This document shows positions 27,205 through 36,556 of a DNA stretch of 64,000 nt, piece by piece (within the stretch, counting starts at the first letter, position 1; each line of letters opens with the position of its first letter). The notes under the pieces were generated by a model. It had not been told where the DNA came from. It ran no database searches and worked only from the letters and a program-made list of their open reading frames with translations. Position numbers and translations under genes: made by a program. Origin of the DNA: Neisseria wadsworthii 9715 (GTDB taxonomy: Bacteria > Pseudomonadota > Gammaproteobacteria > Burkholderiales > Neisseriaceae); contig NZ_JH165159.1 in NCBI RefSeq assembly GCF_000227765.1, forward strand, positions 1,762,151 through 1,826,150. The letters are read 5' to 3'.

Positions 27205-27251
27205 AGTTTTCAGACAGGCACTCTCAAATCATCAATGCCTGTCTGAAAACT
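27205..27251 (+). terminator. DUS inverted pair after gltA
   Basis: AGTTTTCAGACAGGCA at 27205-27220 and TGCCTGTCTGAAAACT at 27236-27251, 15-nt loop. It separates gltA from sucA. Confidence 0.62.
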
Positions 27252-27384
27252 AACTTATATTTAACATCAAAATACACTCAAACTTTAGCAGCGTATCGCA
27301 TTCACACATTTACCACTCCCCTAACGGATAAACCAATTTTTAGATTTATTCTAATTTTTTCACTTTCAATGCAAAGACATAGCT

Positions 27385-30219
27385 ATGATGGATGAACAAC
27401 AAAGTTTTTCATATCTGTTTGGTTCCAATGCTCCCTATATTGAAGAGCTTTATGAGAACTATCTGAACGACCCAGATTCGGTTAACGATCATTGGAAGCA
27501 ATACTTCTCTCAACTAGCAGCCCAGCCTGGTGCAGTTGAACGTGATATTGCTCATCGACCAATTCAGGAGTCTTTCGCTAATTTGGCAAAACAAAAAACC
27601 ACTGCAGCCATTGTTGGCGGCTTGGATGAAACCCTGCTAAAAAAACAAGTTGGTGTATTACGTTTGATGTCTGCATACCGTATTCAAGGTGTCGGTGCTG
27701 CTCAGCTGGATCCACTCAATCGTATGCCACCTCGCAATCTTGATGCACTCGACCCGAAATTTCACGGTTTAAGCGATGCCGATATGGCTGTACGCTTTAG
27801 CGTCGGAGAAGGTGATTTCTCTGGCGACGATAAAATGACTTTGTCTGATATCGTCAGCAAACTCAAACAAACCTATTGCGGGCATATCGGTGTGGAATAT
27901 ATGTATATTGCCAACACAGAAGAACGCCGCTGGATCCGTAATTATTTTGAAGGAACATTATCTACTCCTTCTTTTAATACCGAACAAAAACGCTATATTC
28001 TAAAACAAGTTACTGCTGCTGAAACTTTGGAGCGCTACCTACATACTAAATATGTCGGTCAAAAACGCTTTTCTGTTGAAGGTGGTGAAAGCTCAATCGC
28101 CGGTTTAAATTATTTAATTCAAAATGCAGGTAGAGACGGTGTAGAAGAGGTCATCATCGGCATGGCACACCGTGGCCGTTTAAATGTATTGGTTAATACA
28201 TTAGGTAAAAAACCAAGCGACCTATTTGCGGAATTCGAAGGCAAAGCTGCAATTACATTGCCAAGTGGTGACGTGAAATACCACATGGGTTTTAGCTCCG
28301 ACATTGCCACACCCAACGGCCCTATGCATGTTTCACTCGCATTTAACCCTTCCCACTTGGAAATTGTAAATCCGGTAGTAGAAGGCTCAACGCGCGCAAA
28401 ACAACGTCGCCGCGGCGAAAACGGCCAAGAACAAGTTCTTCCTGTTTTGATTCACGGTGACTCTGCATTTATCGGTCTAGGCGTTAACCAAGCAACATTT
28501 AACCTTTCTAAAACCCGCGGTTATACCACAGGTGGTACTATCCATTTGGTTATCAACAACCAGATCGGCTTTACCACATCAGACACACGAGATGTGCGCT
28601 CTACCGTTTATTGTACGGACATCGCAAAAATGGTGGAAGCACCAGTATTCCATGTAAACGGAGATGATCCCGAAGCAGTGTGTTTCGTTGTACAGGCTGC
28701 TTTAGACTACCGAAAACAATTCAAAAAAGATGTGGTTATCGATTTAGTATGTTATCGCAAACTTGGTCATAATGAAGGCGACGATCCGACATTAACCCAA
28801 CCGATGATGTATAAAAAAGTTAGCCAGCATCCAGGCACTCGTGCTTTATACGCAGATAAGCTGATCAACGAAGGCGTTGTAACTAAAGAAGAAGCAGAAA
28901 GCTATATTCAAACATACCGCGACGCATTAGATAAAGGCGAGCATGTAGAGCAAACTCGTTTGACCGACTACGAAAGCAAACACCGTATTGATTGGTCTAA
29001 ATACCAAAGCAAAGATTGGCGTGAAAAAGTTGAAAGTGGTTTACCTGCAGCCGATATTAAACGCTTAACAGATAAATTTACTGAAATACCTGACAATTTT
29101 GCTTTGCACAACACCATTAAACGAGTTATCGATACCCGTAAAGCCATGGCTTCCGGCGAGCAACCAATCGATTGGGGTATGGCTGAAACTTTAGCTTACG
29201 CAAGTTTGGTTACTAATGGTATCGGTGTCCGTATTTCAGGAGAAGACTCCGGTCGAGGTACATTCTCTCACCGCCATGCAGTATTCCACGATCAAAATCG
29301 TGAAAAGTCAGATGGCGGCACATACATTCCTCTGCGCAATATGAGTGAGGGCCAAGCAAGTTTCTCCGTTATTGATTCCATTCTTAACGAAGAAGCAGTA
29401 ATGGCCTACGAGTACGGCTACGCATGTTCTGCACCTAATAAACTTGTTATTTGGGAAGCTCAGTTCGGTGACTTTGCCAATGGCGCGCAAGTGGTTATTG
29501 ATCAGTTTATTTCTTCAGGCGAAACCAAGTGGGGACGTTTGTGCGGCTTAACGACTATTCTGCCACACGGCTATGACGGACAAGGCCCCGAGCACTCATC
29601 TGCGCGTTTAGAGCGCTGGTTACAACTATGCTCAGAAGAAAACATGCAAATTGTTATGCTTTCAGAAGCCTCTCAAATGTTCCATGTTTTGAGACGCCAA
29701 TCTTTAAGATCTCTTCGCAGACCGCTTGTAATCTTTATGTCTAAACGCTTACTGCGCTTTAAAGATTCAATGAGCCCGCTTGAAAACTTTACTGAAAGCT
29801 CTGAATTCCGCCCTCTTATCGGCGATGTGGTTCAACGTAAAGACAATAACAGCGTGCAGCGCATCATTCTGTGCGCAGGTCAGGTGTATTATGACTTGGC
29901 CGCCGCTCGAGAAGAGCGTAAATTGCTTGATAATATCGCCATCGTTCGTGTTGAGCAGCTTTATCCATTCCCATATGAAGAAATTCAAGCTGAACTAGCT
30001 AAATATCCAAATGCAAAAGAAGTTATGTGGGCACAGGAAGAACCCCGCAATCAAGGGGCCTTCCACCAAATTCGCCACCGCATTGAACGCGTATTAAATG
30101 GTTCACAAAAACTATCTTATGCAGGTCGACCAACCAGTGCCTCACCGGCTGTTGGCTATATGAGCAAGCACGTTGCCCAACTTAAACAGTTGGTTGATGA
30201 TGCAATGAACCTGAATTAA
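27385..30219 (+). CDS. sucA: 2-oxoglutarate dehydrogenase E1 component
   Basis: Thiamine-diphosphate E1 of the 2-oxoglutarate dehydrogenase complex. 944 residues. The N-terminal tail FSYLFGSNAPYIEELYENYL contacts the E2 core. HRGRLNVLVN (about 257) and the ThDP motif region HVNGDDPEAV with KLGHNEGDDPTLTQP (about 425-475) are visible. The transketolase-like C-terminal domain has SGEDSGRGTFSHRHAVFHD near 618. The MM start leaves a one-codon choice. E2 (sucB) follows after a DUS pair. Confidence 0.96.
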   Translation: MMDEQQSFSYLFGSNAPYIEELYENYLNDPDSVNDHWKQYFSQLAAQPGAVERDIAHRPIQESFANLAKQKTTAAIVGGLDETLLKKQVGVLRLMSAYRIQGVGAAQLDPLNRMPPRNLDALDPKFHGLSDADMAVRFSVGEGDFSGDDKMTLSDIVSKLKQTYCGHIGVEYMYIANTEERRWIRNYFEGTLSTPSFNTEQKRYILKQVTAAETLERYLHTKYVGQKRFSVEGGESSIAGLNYLIQNAGRDGVEEVIIGMAHRGRLNVLVNTLGKKPSDLFAEFEGKAAITLPSGDVKYHMGFSSDIATPNGPMHVSLAFNPSHLEIVNPVVEGSTRAKQRRRGENGQEQVLPVLIHGDSAFIGLGVNQATFNLSKTRGYTTGGTIHLVINNQIGFTTSDTRDVRSTVYCTDIAKMVEAPVFHVNGDDPEAVCFVVQAALDYRKQFKKDVVIDLVCYRKLGHNEGDDPTLTQPMMYKKVSQHPGTRALYADKLINEGVVTKEEAESYIQTYRDALDKGEHVEQTRLTDYESKHRIDWSKYQSKDWREKVESGLPAADIKRLTDKFTEIPDNFALHNTIKRVIDTRKAMASGEQPIDWGMAETLAYASLVTNGIGVRISGEDSGRGTFSHRHAVFHDQNREKSDGGTYIPLRNMSEGQASFSVIDSILNEEAVMAYEYGYACSAPNKLVIWEAQFGDFANGAQVVIDQFISSGETKWGRLCGLTTILPHGYDGQGPEHSSARLERWLQLCSEENMQIVMLSEASQMFHVLRRQSLRSLRRPLVIFMSKRLLRFKDSMSPLENFTESSEFRPLIGDVVQRKDNNSVQRIILCAGQVYYDLAAAREERKLLDNIAIVRVEQLYPFPYEEIQAELAKYPNAKEVMWAQEEPRNQGAFHQIRHRIERVLNGSQKLSYAGRPTSASPAVGYMSKHVAQLKQLVDDAMNLN

Positions 30220-30229
30220 TCTTACAAAT

Positions 30230-30261
30230 GCCTGTCTGAAAAACATCATTTTCAGACAGGC
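30230..30261 (+). repeat. DUS inverted pair between sucA and sucB
   Basis: GCCTGTCTGAAAA, 6-nt loop, TTTTCAGACAGGC in the 63-bp spacer of an otherwise tight operon. It may cause partial termination, or it may be only an uptake site. Confidence 0.65.
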
Positions 30262-30282
30262 CTACCCAAACCGGAGAATAAA

Positions 30283-31476
30283 ATGATTGTTGAAGTAAAT
30301 GTTCCTGTATTTGCCGAAAGCATTACTGAAGGTACCTTATTATCTTGGCACAAAAAAGTTGGAGAGCCTGTTGCTCGTGATGAAGTATTGGTAGATATCG
30401 AAACGGATAAAGTTGTATTAGAAGTACCTGCCCCTCAAGCAGGCGTACTGGTAGAAATTATCGTACAAGACGGTGAAACCGTTGAAACTCAACAACTCTT
30501 AGCTAAAATTGATACCGAAGCTGCTGCTTCTACTCAAGAAGCACCCGCACAAGAAGCTCCACCAGCAGCAGCGCAAACAAGTGCGGCACCAGCTTCATCT
30601 TCACAATCTGGTGTTGCCATGCCAGCTGCAGCCAAGTTGGCGGCAGAAAAAGGGGTGGACATCAGCAACGTACAAGGTTCGGGTCGTGACGGTCGAGTTT
30701 TGAAAGAAGATGTACAAAACGCAGCACCTTCTACACCTAAAGCCACCCCTGCGACTGCACCTCTACCTGTCGGCGAACGTCCTGAACAACGTGTTCCGAT
30801 GAGCCGACTACGTGCCCGAGTTGCCGAACGTCTACTGGCATCACAACAAGAAAATGCAATCTTAACCACCTTCAATGAAGTGAACATGAAGCCGGTGATG
30901 GATTTGCGCAATAAATACAAAGAAAAATTTGAAAAAGAACATGGAGTCAAACTTGGCTTTATGTCATTCTTTGTTAAAGCAGCTGTTGCAGCTTTGAAGA
31001 AATTCCCAGTTGTAAATGCATCCGTTGACGGTAAAGATATCGTTTATCATGGTTACTTCGATATCGGTATCGCTATCGGCAGCCCACGTGGTTTGGTTGT
31101 ACCTATCCTGCGAGATGCGGATCAAATGAGCATCGCCGATATTGAAAGAGCTATTGTTGATTACGCCGTAAAAGCCAAAGACGGTAAAATTGCTATTGAA
31201 GATTTAACCGGTGGCACGTTCAGCATCACCAATGGTGGTACTTTCGGTTCCATGATGTCTACCCCTATCATCAACCCGCCACAATCTGCTATTTTGGGTA
31301 TGCACGCAACCAAAGAGCGAGCAGTAGTGGAAAACGGCCAGGTCGTTGTACGTCCGATGATGTACTTAGCTTTATCTTACGACCACCGAATCATCGATGG
31401 TAGAGAAGCTGTGTTGACGCTTGTTACCATCAAAGATTTATTGGAAGATCCTGCTCGCCTGCTGCTTGATTTATAA
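30283..31476 (+). CDS. sucB: 2-oxoglutarate dehydrogenase E2 (dihydrolipoyl succinyltransferase)
   Basis: Core acyltransferase of the complex. 397 residues. Lipoyl domain 1-75 with the lipoylated Lys43 in ETDKVVLE, then an Ala/Pro-rich linker (about 80-110). The E3-binding domain near 112-150 ([32 protein letters not shown]) follows, and then the catalytic domain with [17 protein letters not shown] near 365-380 (active His and Asp). Ends at a 20-bp perfect stem at 31481-31521. Confidence 0.96.
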   Translation: MIVEVNVPVFAESITEGTLLSWHKKVGEPVARDEVLVDIETDKVVLEVPAPQAGVLVEIIVQDGETVETQQLLAKIDTEAAASTQEAPAQEAPPAAAQTSAAPASSSQSGVAMPAAAKLAAEKGVDISNVQGSGRDGRVLKEDVQNAAPSTPKATPATAPLPVGERPEQRVPMSRLRARVAERLLASQQENAILTTFNEVNMKPVMDLRNKYKEKFEKEHGVKLGFMSFFVKAAVAALKKFPVVNASVDGKDIVYHGYFDIGIAIGSPRGLVVPILRDADQMSIADIERAIVDYAVKAKDGKIAIEDLTGGTFSITNGGTFGSMMSTPIINPPQSAILGMHATKERAVVENGQVVVRPMMYLALSYDHRIIDGREAVLTLVTIKDLLEDPARLLLDL

Positions 31477-31480
31477 GAGC

Positions 31481-31521
31481 AATTTCAGACAGGCATATTT
31501 GAAATATGCCTGTCTGAAATT
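31481..31521 (+). terminator. 20-bp perfect DUS stem after sucB
   Basis: Left arm AATTTCAGACAGGCATATTT and exact complement, with one unpaired base between. Perfect uptake sequence in each arm. Directly upstream of the broken lipoprotein gene. Confidence 0.7.
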
Positions 31522-31541
31522 CCACGTAAGGGAGTGCAAGC

Positions 31542-31838
31542 ATGAAATATTTAACTTTATTATTCACCGGCCTAACCTTAGTTGCCTGCGCAACACCAAA
31601 CCCCGCATATACGCTCACGGCTTAAACAGCCAAAGGTAAAATATTAGGAAAAAAAGTCGAACTTTCCTCGAATAAGGCGGGTATTCCGATGATGCGTGAT
31701 ACATTATGCAAAACCTATCCCAACGCCATCATTCATGTCCGGGATAAAAATGGTAATGAAGCTCGGAATATAGCCCTTATGTTTGCCGTTAAATTTCATG
31801 CTGCAAAATATCAAAAACCAATATTTAAAATATCTTAA
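31542..31838 (+). pseudogene. small lipoprotein gene interrupted by a stop codon
   Basis: ATG 31542 with AAGGGAG upstream opens a lipoprotein signal with lipobox LVAC (MKYLTLLFTGLTLVACAT). TAA at 31623-31625 stops it after 27 residues. The same frame then stays open for another 70 codons of plausible protein (GKKVELSSNKAGIPMMRD, ending FHAAKYQKPIFKIS) to TAA 31836-31838, ten bases before lpdA. Best read as a roughly 98-residue lipoprotein broken by a single nonsense codon. Family not recognised. Confidence 0.65.
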
Positions 31839-31847
31839 GGATAAACT

Positions 31848-33281
31848 ATGTCTCAATATGATGTTGTTGTAATCGGCGCTGGCCCTGGTGGTTATATTGC
31901 TGCTATCCGAGCCGCACAACTTGGCTTCAAAACTGCCTGTATTGATGCTGGTGTCAATAAAGCCGGCGATGCACCCGCACTTGGTGGAACTTGTTTAAAT
32001 GTCGGATGCATTCCTTCTAAAGCACTTTTACAATCAAGCGAACATTTTCATGCTGCGCAACATGATTTTGCCGAACACGGTATCAATATAGGCAGCGTTA
32101 AGTTTGATGCAGCTAAGATGATTGAACGCAAGGATGCCATCGTTACCAAACTTACCGGTGGCATCTCATTCCTCTTCAAAAAAAATAAAGTCGAGAGCAT
32201 TCATGGCAAAGGATCATTTAAGGGTAAAAACGGTGATCTGTATCAAATTGAAGTGGACAATAAAGGCGAAAAAAGCTTGGTTGAAGCTAAAAATGTTATC
32301 GTTGCTACCGGCTCTGTGCCACGCCCACTGCCTCAAATTGCTATCGATAACATCAATGTATTGGATAATGAAGGCGCCCTCAATTTAACAAAAATACCCA
32401 AAAAGCTTGGTATCATCGGTGCCGGCGTGATTGGCTTGGAAATGGGTTCTGTTTGGAAACGAGTGGGGTCGGATGTAACTATTTTAGAAGTACTCCCCAC
32501 ATTCTTGGCCGCAGCAGACCAACAGATTGCTAAAGAGGCATTCAAATACTTCACCAAAGAGCAAGACTTAGATATTCAACTGGGCGTAAAAATCGGTGAA
32601 ATCGAAAGTAAAAAGCAAGGTGTAACCATCAATTATGAAACTGCCGATAGTCAGGCCAAAAAAGAAACCTTTGATAAACTTATCGTTTCTATTGGTCGCA
32701 TTCCTAATACAGACGGTTTGAATGTCGAAGCCGTAGGTTTGGAAAAGGACGAACGTGGTTTTGTGAAGGTAGATGATGAATGCCGCACCAATTTACCGAA
32801 TGTTTGGGCAATCGGAGATGTCGTACGCGGTCCTATGCTGGCGCATAAAGCAAGCGAAGAAGGCGTTGCTGTCGCAGAAAGAATTGCTGGTCAAAAGCCT
32901 CATTTAGATGCTAATACCATTCCTTTCGTTATCTACACCGACCCCGAAATTGCATGGGTAGGAAAAACTGAAGAACAGCTTAAAGCTGAAGGTATCGAAT
33001 ATAAAAAAGGAACTTCAGGCTTTGGAGCGAATGGTCGAGCTTTGGGGCTAGGCAAAGCAAAAGGCACAGTAAAAATTCTCTCTGACGCAAAAACTGACCG
33101 TATTTTAGGTGTACATATGGTTGGGCCAATGGTTAGCGAATTAATAACCGAAGGTGTTATAGGTTTAGAATTCAAAGCATCCAGTGAAGATATTGCCCGT
33201 ATTATTCACGCACACCCAACTTTATCTGAAGTATTGCATGAAGCAGCGCTAGCTGTAGATAAACGCGCTTTACATGGATAA
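31848..33281 (+). CDS. lpdA: dihydrolipoyl dehydrogenase (E3)
   Basis: Flavoprotein that reoxidises the lipoyl groups of E2 using NAD. 477 residues. FAD-binding [20 protein letters not shown] at 7-26, redox disulfide [13 protein letters not shown] (Cys at about 49 and 54), NAD-binding [16 protein letters not shown] near 188, and the C-terminal [13 protein letters not shown] with the His-Glu pair. No extra lipoyl domain at the N-terminus, unlike the neisserial pyruvate-complex E3. Followed by a strong intrinsic terminator. Confidence 0.96.
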   Translation: MSQYDVVVIGAGPGGYIAAIRAAQLGFKTACIDAGVNKAGDAPALGGTCLNVGCIPSKALLQSSEHFHAAQHDFAEHGINIGSVKFDAAKMIERKDAIVTKLTGGISFLFKKNKVESIHGKGSFKGKNGDLYQIEVDNKGEKSLVEAKNVIVATGSVPRPLPQIAIDNINVLDNEGALNLTKIPKKLGIIGAGVIGLEMGSVWKRVGSDVTILEVLPTFLAAADQQIAKEAFKYFTKEQDLDIQLGVKIGEIESKKQGVTINYETADSQAKKETFDKLIVSIGRIPNTDGLNVEAVGLEKDERGFVKVDDECRTNLPNVWAIGDVVRGPMLAHKASEEGVAVAERIAGQKPHLDANTIPFVIYTDPEIAWVGKTEEQLKAEGIEYKKGTSGFGANGRALGLGKAKGTVKILSDAKTDRILGVHMVGPMVSELITEGVIGLEFKASSEDIARIIHAHPTLSEVLHEAALAVDKRALHG

Positions 33282-33299
33282 TTTACATTCTTTCATTAT

Positions 33300-33328
33300 A
33301 AAAGACCGTTCAATGAACGGTCTTTTTT
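33300..33328 (+). terminator. intrinsic terminator after lpdA
   Basis: AAAAGACCGTTC, 3-nt loop, GAACGGTCTTTT then T. Classic form, no DUS. Confidence 0.88.
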
Positions 33329-33369
33329 GTCAGCTAGGAAAGGTAGACTTAATGGGCTGTTGAAATAAT

Positions 33370-33413
33370 AAAAATCGCTGAAAGTCTTATCTTATAGACT
33401 TACAACGATTTTT
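33370..33413. terminator. stem ending nrdA
   Basis: AAAAATCG...AAGTCT / AGACTT...CGATTTTT with two mismatches and a short loop, about 85 bp past the nrdA stop (minus). It has A and T runs on both sides, so it could work in both directions. Confidence 0.65.
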
Positions 33414-33497
33414 TCCAATGAATGAAAAAGAACATTTAACCTGATTATCAAGTGTAGTTTTTATCTTTGTCATTCAATCAAACATACTATAATGCCA

Positions 33498-35777
33498 TCA
33501 AATTTTACAAGCACCGCCCGCACAACCATCATCTTGTAAATCCACTTGCGTATCATCCGCACCATCGCGCGTATTATGATAATACAATGTTTTCAAACCA
33601 TATTTATATGCTGTCAACAAATCTTTAAGCATTTGCTTCATAGGCACGCGACCGCCTTCAAAACGCTGTGGGTCATAGCTGGTATTAGCAGAAATAGCTT
33701 GATCAACAAACTTCTGCATAATCCCCACTAATTTTATGTACCCATCATTATTTTTCATCTGCCATAACAGTTCATAATCATTCTTTAAACGCTGAAATTC
33801 AGGTACAACCTGTTTCAATATTCCGTCTTTAGAAGCTTTGATTGAAACCAGTCCGCGCGGGGGCTCAATACCATTGGTTGCATTCGCTATTTGGCTGGAG
33901 GTTTCTGACGGCATCAAAGCAGTTAATGTAGAATTACGTAAACCATATTTTAAAATTTCAGAACGCAAGCCCCCCCAATCTAAATGGAGCGGCTCATTAC
34001 AAATACTGTCTAAATCTTTTTTGTAAGTATCAATTGGCAACTTTCCTTGAGAATAAGTGGTCTCTTTAAACAAAGGACACGCACCATATTCTTTAGCCAA
34101 CGCAACTGAAGCTTTCAATAAATAATATTGGATGGCTTCAAAAGTTCTGTGTGTTAAATCAATGGCAGAATCATCGCTGTATCTCACACCGTTTTTAGCC
34201 AAATAATAAGCATAGTTAATTACACCAATACCCAAGGTTCGGCGGTTCATTGTGGCATTATAAGCAGCTTTCACAGGGTAATCCTGATAATCAAGCAAAG
34301 CATCTAATGCGCGAACTGCCAAATCAGCCAAGCTTTCCAGCTCATCCAAACTTTCCAATGCGCCAAGATTAAATGCAGATAACGTGCACAGGGCAATTTC
34401 ACCATTTTCATCATTGATGTCATTCAATGGTTTGGTTGGTAATGCTATTTCTAAACACAAATTTGATTGGCGAACCGGAGCTACTTTGGGGTCAAATGGG
34501 CTATGCGTATTGCAATGATCCACATTCTGAATGTAAATACGTCCGGTACTTGCTCGCTCTTGCATCAATAAGGAGAATAAGTCCGTCGCTGGAATAACAC
34601 GTTTACGGATATTTTCATCTTGCTCATACTTAGTATAAAGCCGCTCAAATTCATCCTGATCTTCAAAGAATGCATCATACAAGCCAGGAACTTCGTGAGG
34701 AGAAAATAAAGCAATATTTGCTCCCTTAATCAAACGTGTATAGAGCAAACGGTTGATCTGCACACCATAATCGAGATGCCGCACACGGTTATCTTCTACG
34801 CCCCGATTGTTTTTCAAGACTAAGAGACTTTCCACTTCAAGATGCCAAAGCGGATAAAACAATGTTGCTGCACCACCGCGCACACCTCCTTGAGAACACG
34901 ATTTCACGGCCGCCTGAAACATTTTAAAGAAAGGAATACAGCCCGTATGCTGAGCCTCTCCTCCGCGAATCGCACTACCTAATCCACGGATACGACCGGC
35001 ATTAATGCCGATCCCTGCACGTTGGGAAACATATTTAACAATTGAGCTGGTAGTAGCATTAATACTGTCTAAACTGTCGTCACACTCGATTAACACGCAT
35101 GAACTAAATTGGCGTGTTGGCGTACGCACGCCGCTCATTATTGGTGTGGGCAATGAAATTTTAAATTGACTGGTAGCATCGTAAAAACGCTTAACATAAT
35201 TTAAGCGGCTTTCTTTAGGATATCTGGCAAATAAACACATGGAGACCAACACGTACAAAAACTGAGGTGTTTCATAAATTTCGCGTGTTACCCGGTTTTG
35301 TACCAGATATTTGCCTTCAAGCTGCTTCACAGCAGCATATGAAAAAGTCATATCCCGCTCATGATCTATATAATCATTCAGCTCGTTAAATTCTGCTTCG
35401 GTATAGTCTTCTAGAAGGTGTTTGTCATATTTACCTTCTGCCACCAGTTTAGAAACATGAGTGAATAAGTGTGGGGGCTCATATTGGCCGTAAGCAATTT
35501 TGCGTAAATGGAAAATGGCCAAACGCGCAGCTAAATATTGATAGTCGGGAGATTCTTCCGAAATTAAATCCGCTGCCGCCTTGATGATGGTTTCATGAAT
35601 ATCGTCTGTACGTATTCCATTATAGAACTGGATGTGCGATTTCAATTCAACCTGAGAAACAGAAACGTTATCCAAACCTTCCGCCGCCCAAGTAATAACA
35701 CGGTGGATTTTGTCTAAATTCAGTTCTTCTAAACGACCATCTCGCTTTGTCACTTTCAGGTTGCTTGTTGCATTCAT
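33498..35777 (-). CDS. nrdA: class Ia ribonucleoside-diphosphate reductase alpha subunit
   Basis: Makes deoxyribonucleotides aerobically. 759 residues. N-terminal ATP-cone (VTKRDGRLEELNLDKIHRVI, about 9-28) for allosteric activity control. Active-site cysteine in IYIQNVDHCNTHSPF (about 435), partner Cys in RQFSSCVLIE (about 228), and the C-terminal redox pair in DDGCAGGACKI. The beta subunit gene nrdB is not next to it in this window. A candidate NrdR box lies upstream at 35842-35853. Confidence 0.96.
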   Translation of the reverse strand: MNATSNLKVTKRDGRLEELNLDKIHRVITWAAEGLDNVSVSQVELKSHIQFYNGIRTDDIHETIIKAAADLISEESPDYQYLAARLAIFHLRKIAYGQYEPPHLFTHVSKLVAEGKYDKHLLEDYTEAEFNELNDYIDHERDMTFSYAAVKQLEGKYLVQNRVTREIYETPQFLYVLVSMCLFARYPKESRLNYVKRFYDATSQFKISLPTPIMSGVRTPTRQFSSCVLIECDDSLDSINATTSSIVKYVSQRAGIGINAGRIRGLGSAIRGGEAQHTGCIPFFKMFQAAVKSCSQGGVRGGAATLFYPLWHLEVESLLVLKNNRGVEDNRVRHLDYGVQINRLLYTRLIKGANIALFSPHEVPGLYDAFFEDQDEFERLYTKYEQDENIRKRVIPATDLFSLLMQERASTGRIYIQNVDHCNTHSPFDPKVAPVRQSNLCLEIALPTKPLNDINDENGEIALCTLSAFNLGALESLDELESLADLAVRALDALLDYQDYPVKAAYNATMNRRTLGIGVINYAYYLAKNGVRYSDDSAIDLTHRTFEAIQYYLLKASVALAKEYGACPLFKETTYSQGKLPIDTYKKDLDSICNEPLHLDWGGLRSEILKYGLRNSTLTALMPSETSSQIANATNGIEPPRGLVSIKASKDGILKQVVPEFQRLKNDYELLWQMKNNDGYIKLVGIMQKFVDQAISANTSYDPQRFEGGRVPMKQMLKDLLTAYKYGLKTLYYHNTRDGADDTQVDLQDDGCAGGACKI

Positions 35778-36035
35778 CAGTTCATCCTAAGTCACTTCAA
35801 ATATTAATTTAATAGGTCTCTAGTGGGTACACTATTTTTCAACAATATATAATATTTTTCTGGCTTTAGACAGTCTTGACAAAACCTTGTAATCCTAGTT
35901 AGACATTCCCTTGCACAATACCAATACATCAATACTTTGATAGTTCTTGCCATACACGAATATTTGCTCAGCAAAACAATAACTGTTAATTTTTGAAAAT
36001 CAAAAATTATGTCGCGTCATGCACTATAAAAAGTA
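35778..36035. other. intergenic region upstream of nrdA
   Basis: AT-rich spacer holding the nrdA promoter region and the possible NrdR box at 35842-35853. No gene seen. Confidence 0.4.
35842..35853 (-). promoter_or_regulatory. possible NrdR box upstream of nrdA
   Basis: On the minus strand ATTATATATTGT, which agrees with 11 of 12 core positions of the NrdR box (ACWATATATWGT) as I recall it. It lies 65 bp before the nrdA start. NrdR normally binds two boxes about 31 bp apart, and I do not find the second, so support is weak. Confidence 0.3.
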
Positions 36036-36063
36036 AAAACCTTGTCGATAGACAAGGTTTTTT
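36036..36063 (-). terminator. intrinsic terminator after hfq
   Basis: Stem AAAACCTTGTC / GACAAGGTTTT with a 4-nt loop and a following T-rich tract on the minus strand. 14 bp past the hfq stop. Confidence 0.82.
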
Positions 36064-36077
36064 ATTGACATCAATCT

Positions 36078-36362
36078 TTATTCTGCTGCTGGCGTTTCTG
36101 CCGGGGCAGCAGCTTGTTGCTGTGCCGCTTGTTTATTCTCGTGTTGTAGGCTTACTGCGCGCGCAGGAACAATTGTTGAGATCGCATGTTTGTAAACCAT
36201 TTGAGTTACAGAAGTGTTACGCAATAACACAACATATTGGTCGAACGATTCAACTTGGCCTTGTAATTTAATGCCGTTCACCAAATAAATAGATACAGGA
36301 ACATGTTCCTTACGAAGTGCATTCAAGAAAGGATCTTGTAGCATTTGTCCTTTAGCTGTCAT
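36078..36362 (-). CDS. hfq: RNA chaperone Hfq
   Basis: Hexameric Sm-fold protein that pairs small RNAs with mRNAs. The frame is open to 36485, but the family N-terminus [19 protein letters not shown] with GGAG 10 nt upstream places the start at 36362 (94 residues). Sm1 [20 protein letters not shown] (about 21-40), Sm2 motif YKHAIST (about 55-61), and a disordered Gln/Ala-rich tail. Downstream of der, as in many proteobacteria; hflX does not follow. Confidence 0.96.
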   Translation of the reverse strand: MTAKGQMLQDPFLNALRKEHVPVSIYLVNGIKLQGQVESFDQYVVLLRNTSVTQMVYKHAISTIVPARAVSLQHENKQAAQQQAAAPAETPAAE

Positions 36363-36521
36363 ATTTAATACTCCATTTTTATGATTTTTGATTGTAATAA
36401 TTTGTACTACGTTGGAATTGTAGCCTTGAATGCTCATTTTTACCAATCTTTTTCGGTAAGAATGTGCAAAACATTTATTCGGCATTTGAATTAACCATAA
36501 TCAGTCTGCCGGATAAATCTC

Positions 36522-36554
36522 TTTTCAGACAGGCATTAAATGCCTGTCTGAAAA
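36522..36554. terminator. DUS inverted pair between der and hfq
   Basis: TTTTCAGACAGGCAT, 3-nt loop, ATGCCTGTCTGAAAA. Immediately downstream of der (minus). Confidence 0.7.
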
Positions 36555-36556
36555 TC

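Noticed and set aside
33340-33440. Insertion-sequence end near GGGCTGTTGAAA after lpdA
   Set aside because: No matching second end or transposase remnant; better explained as the nrdA terminator region.
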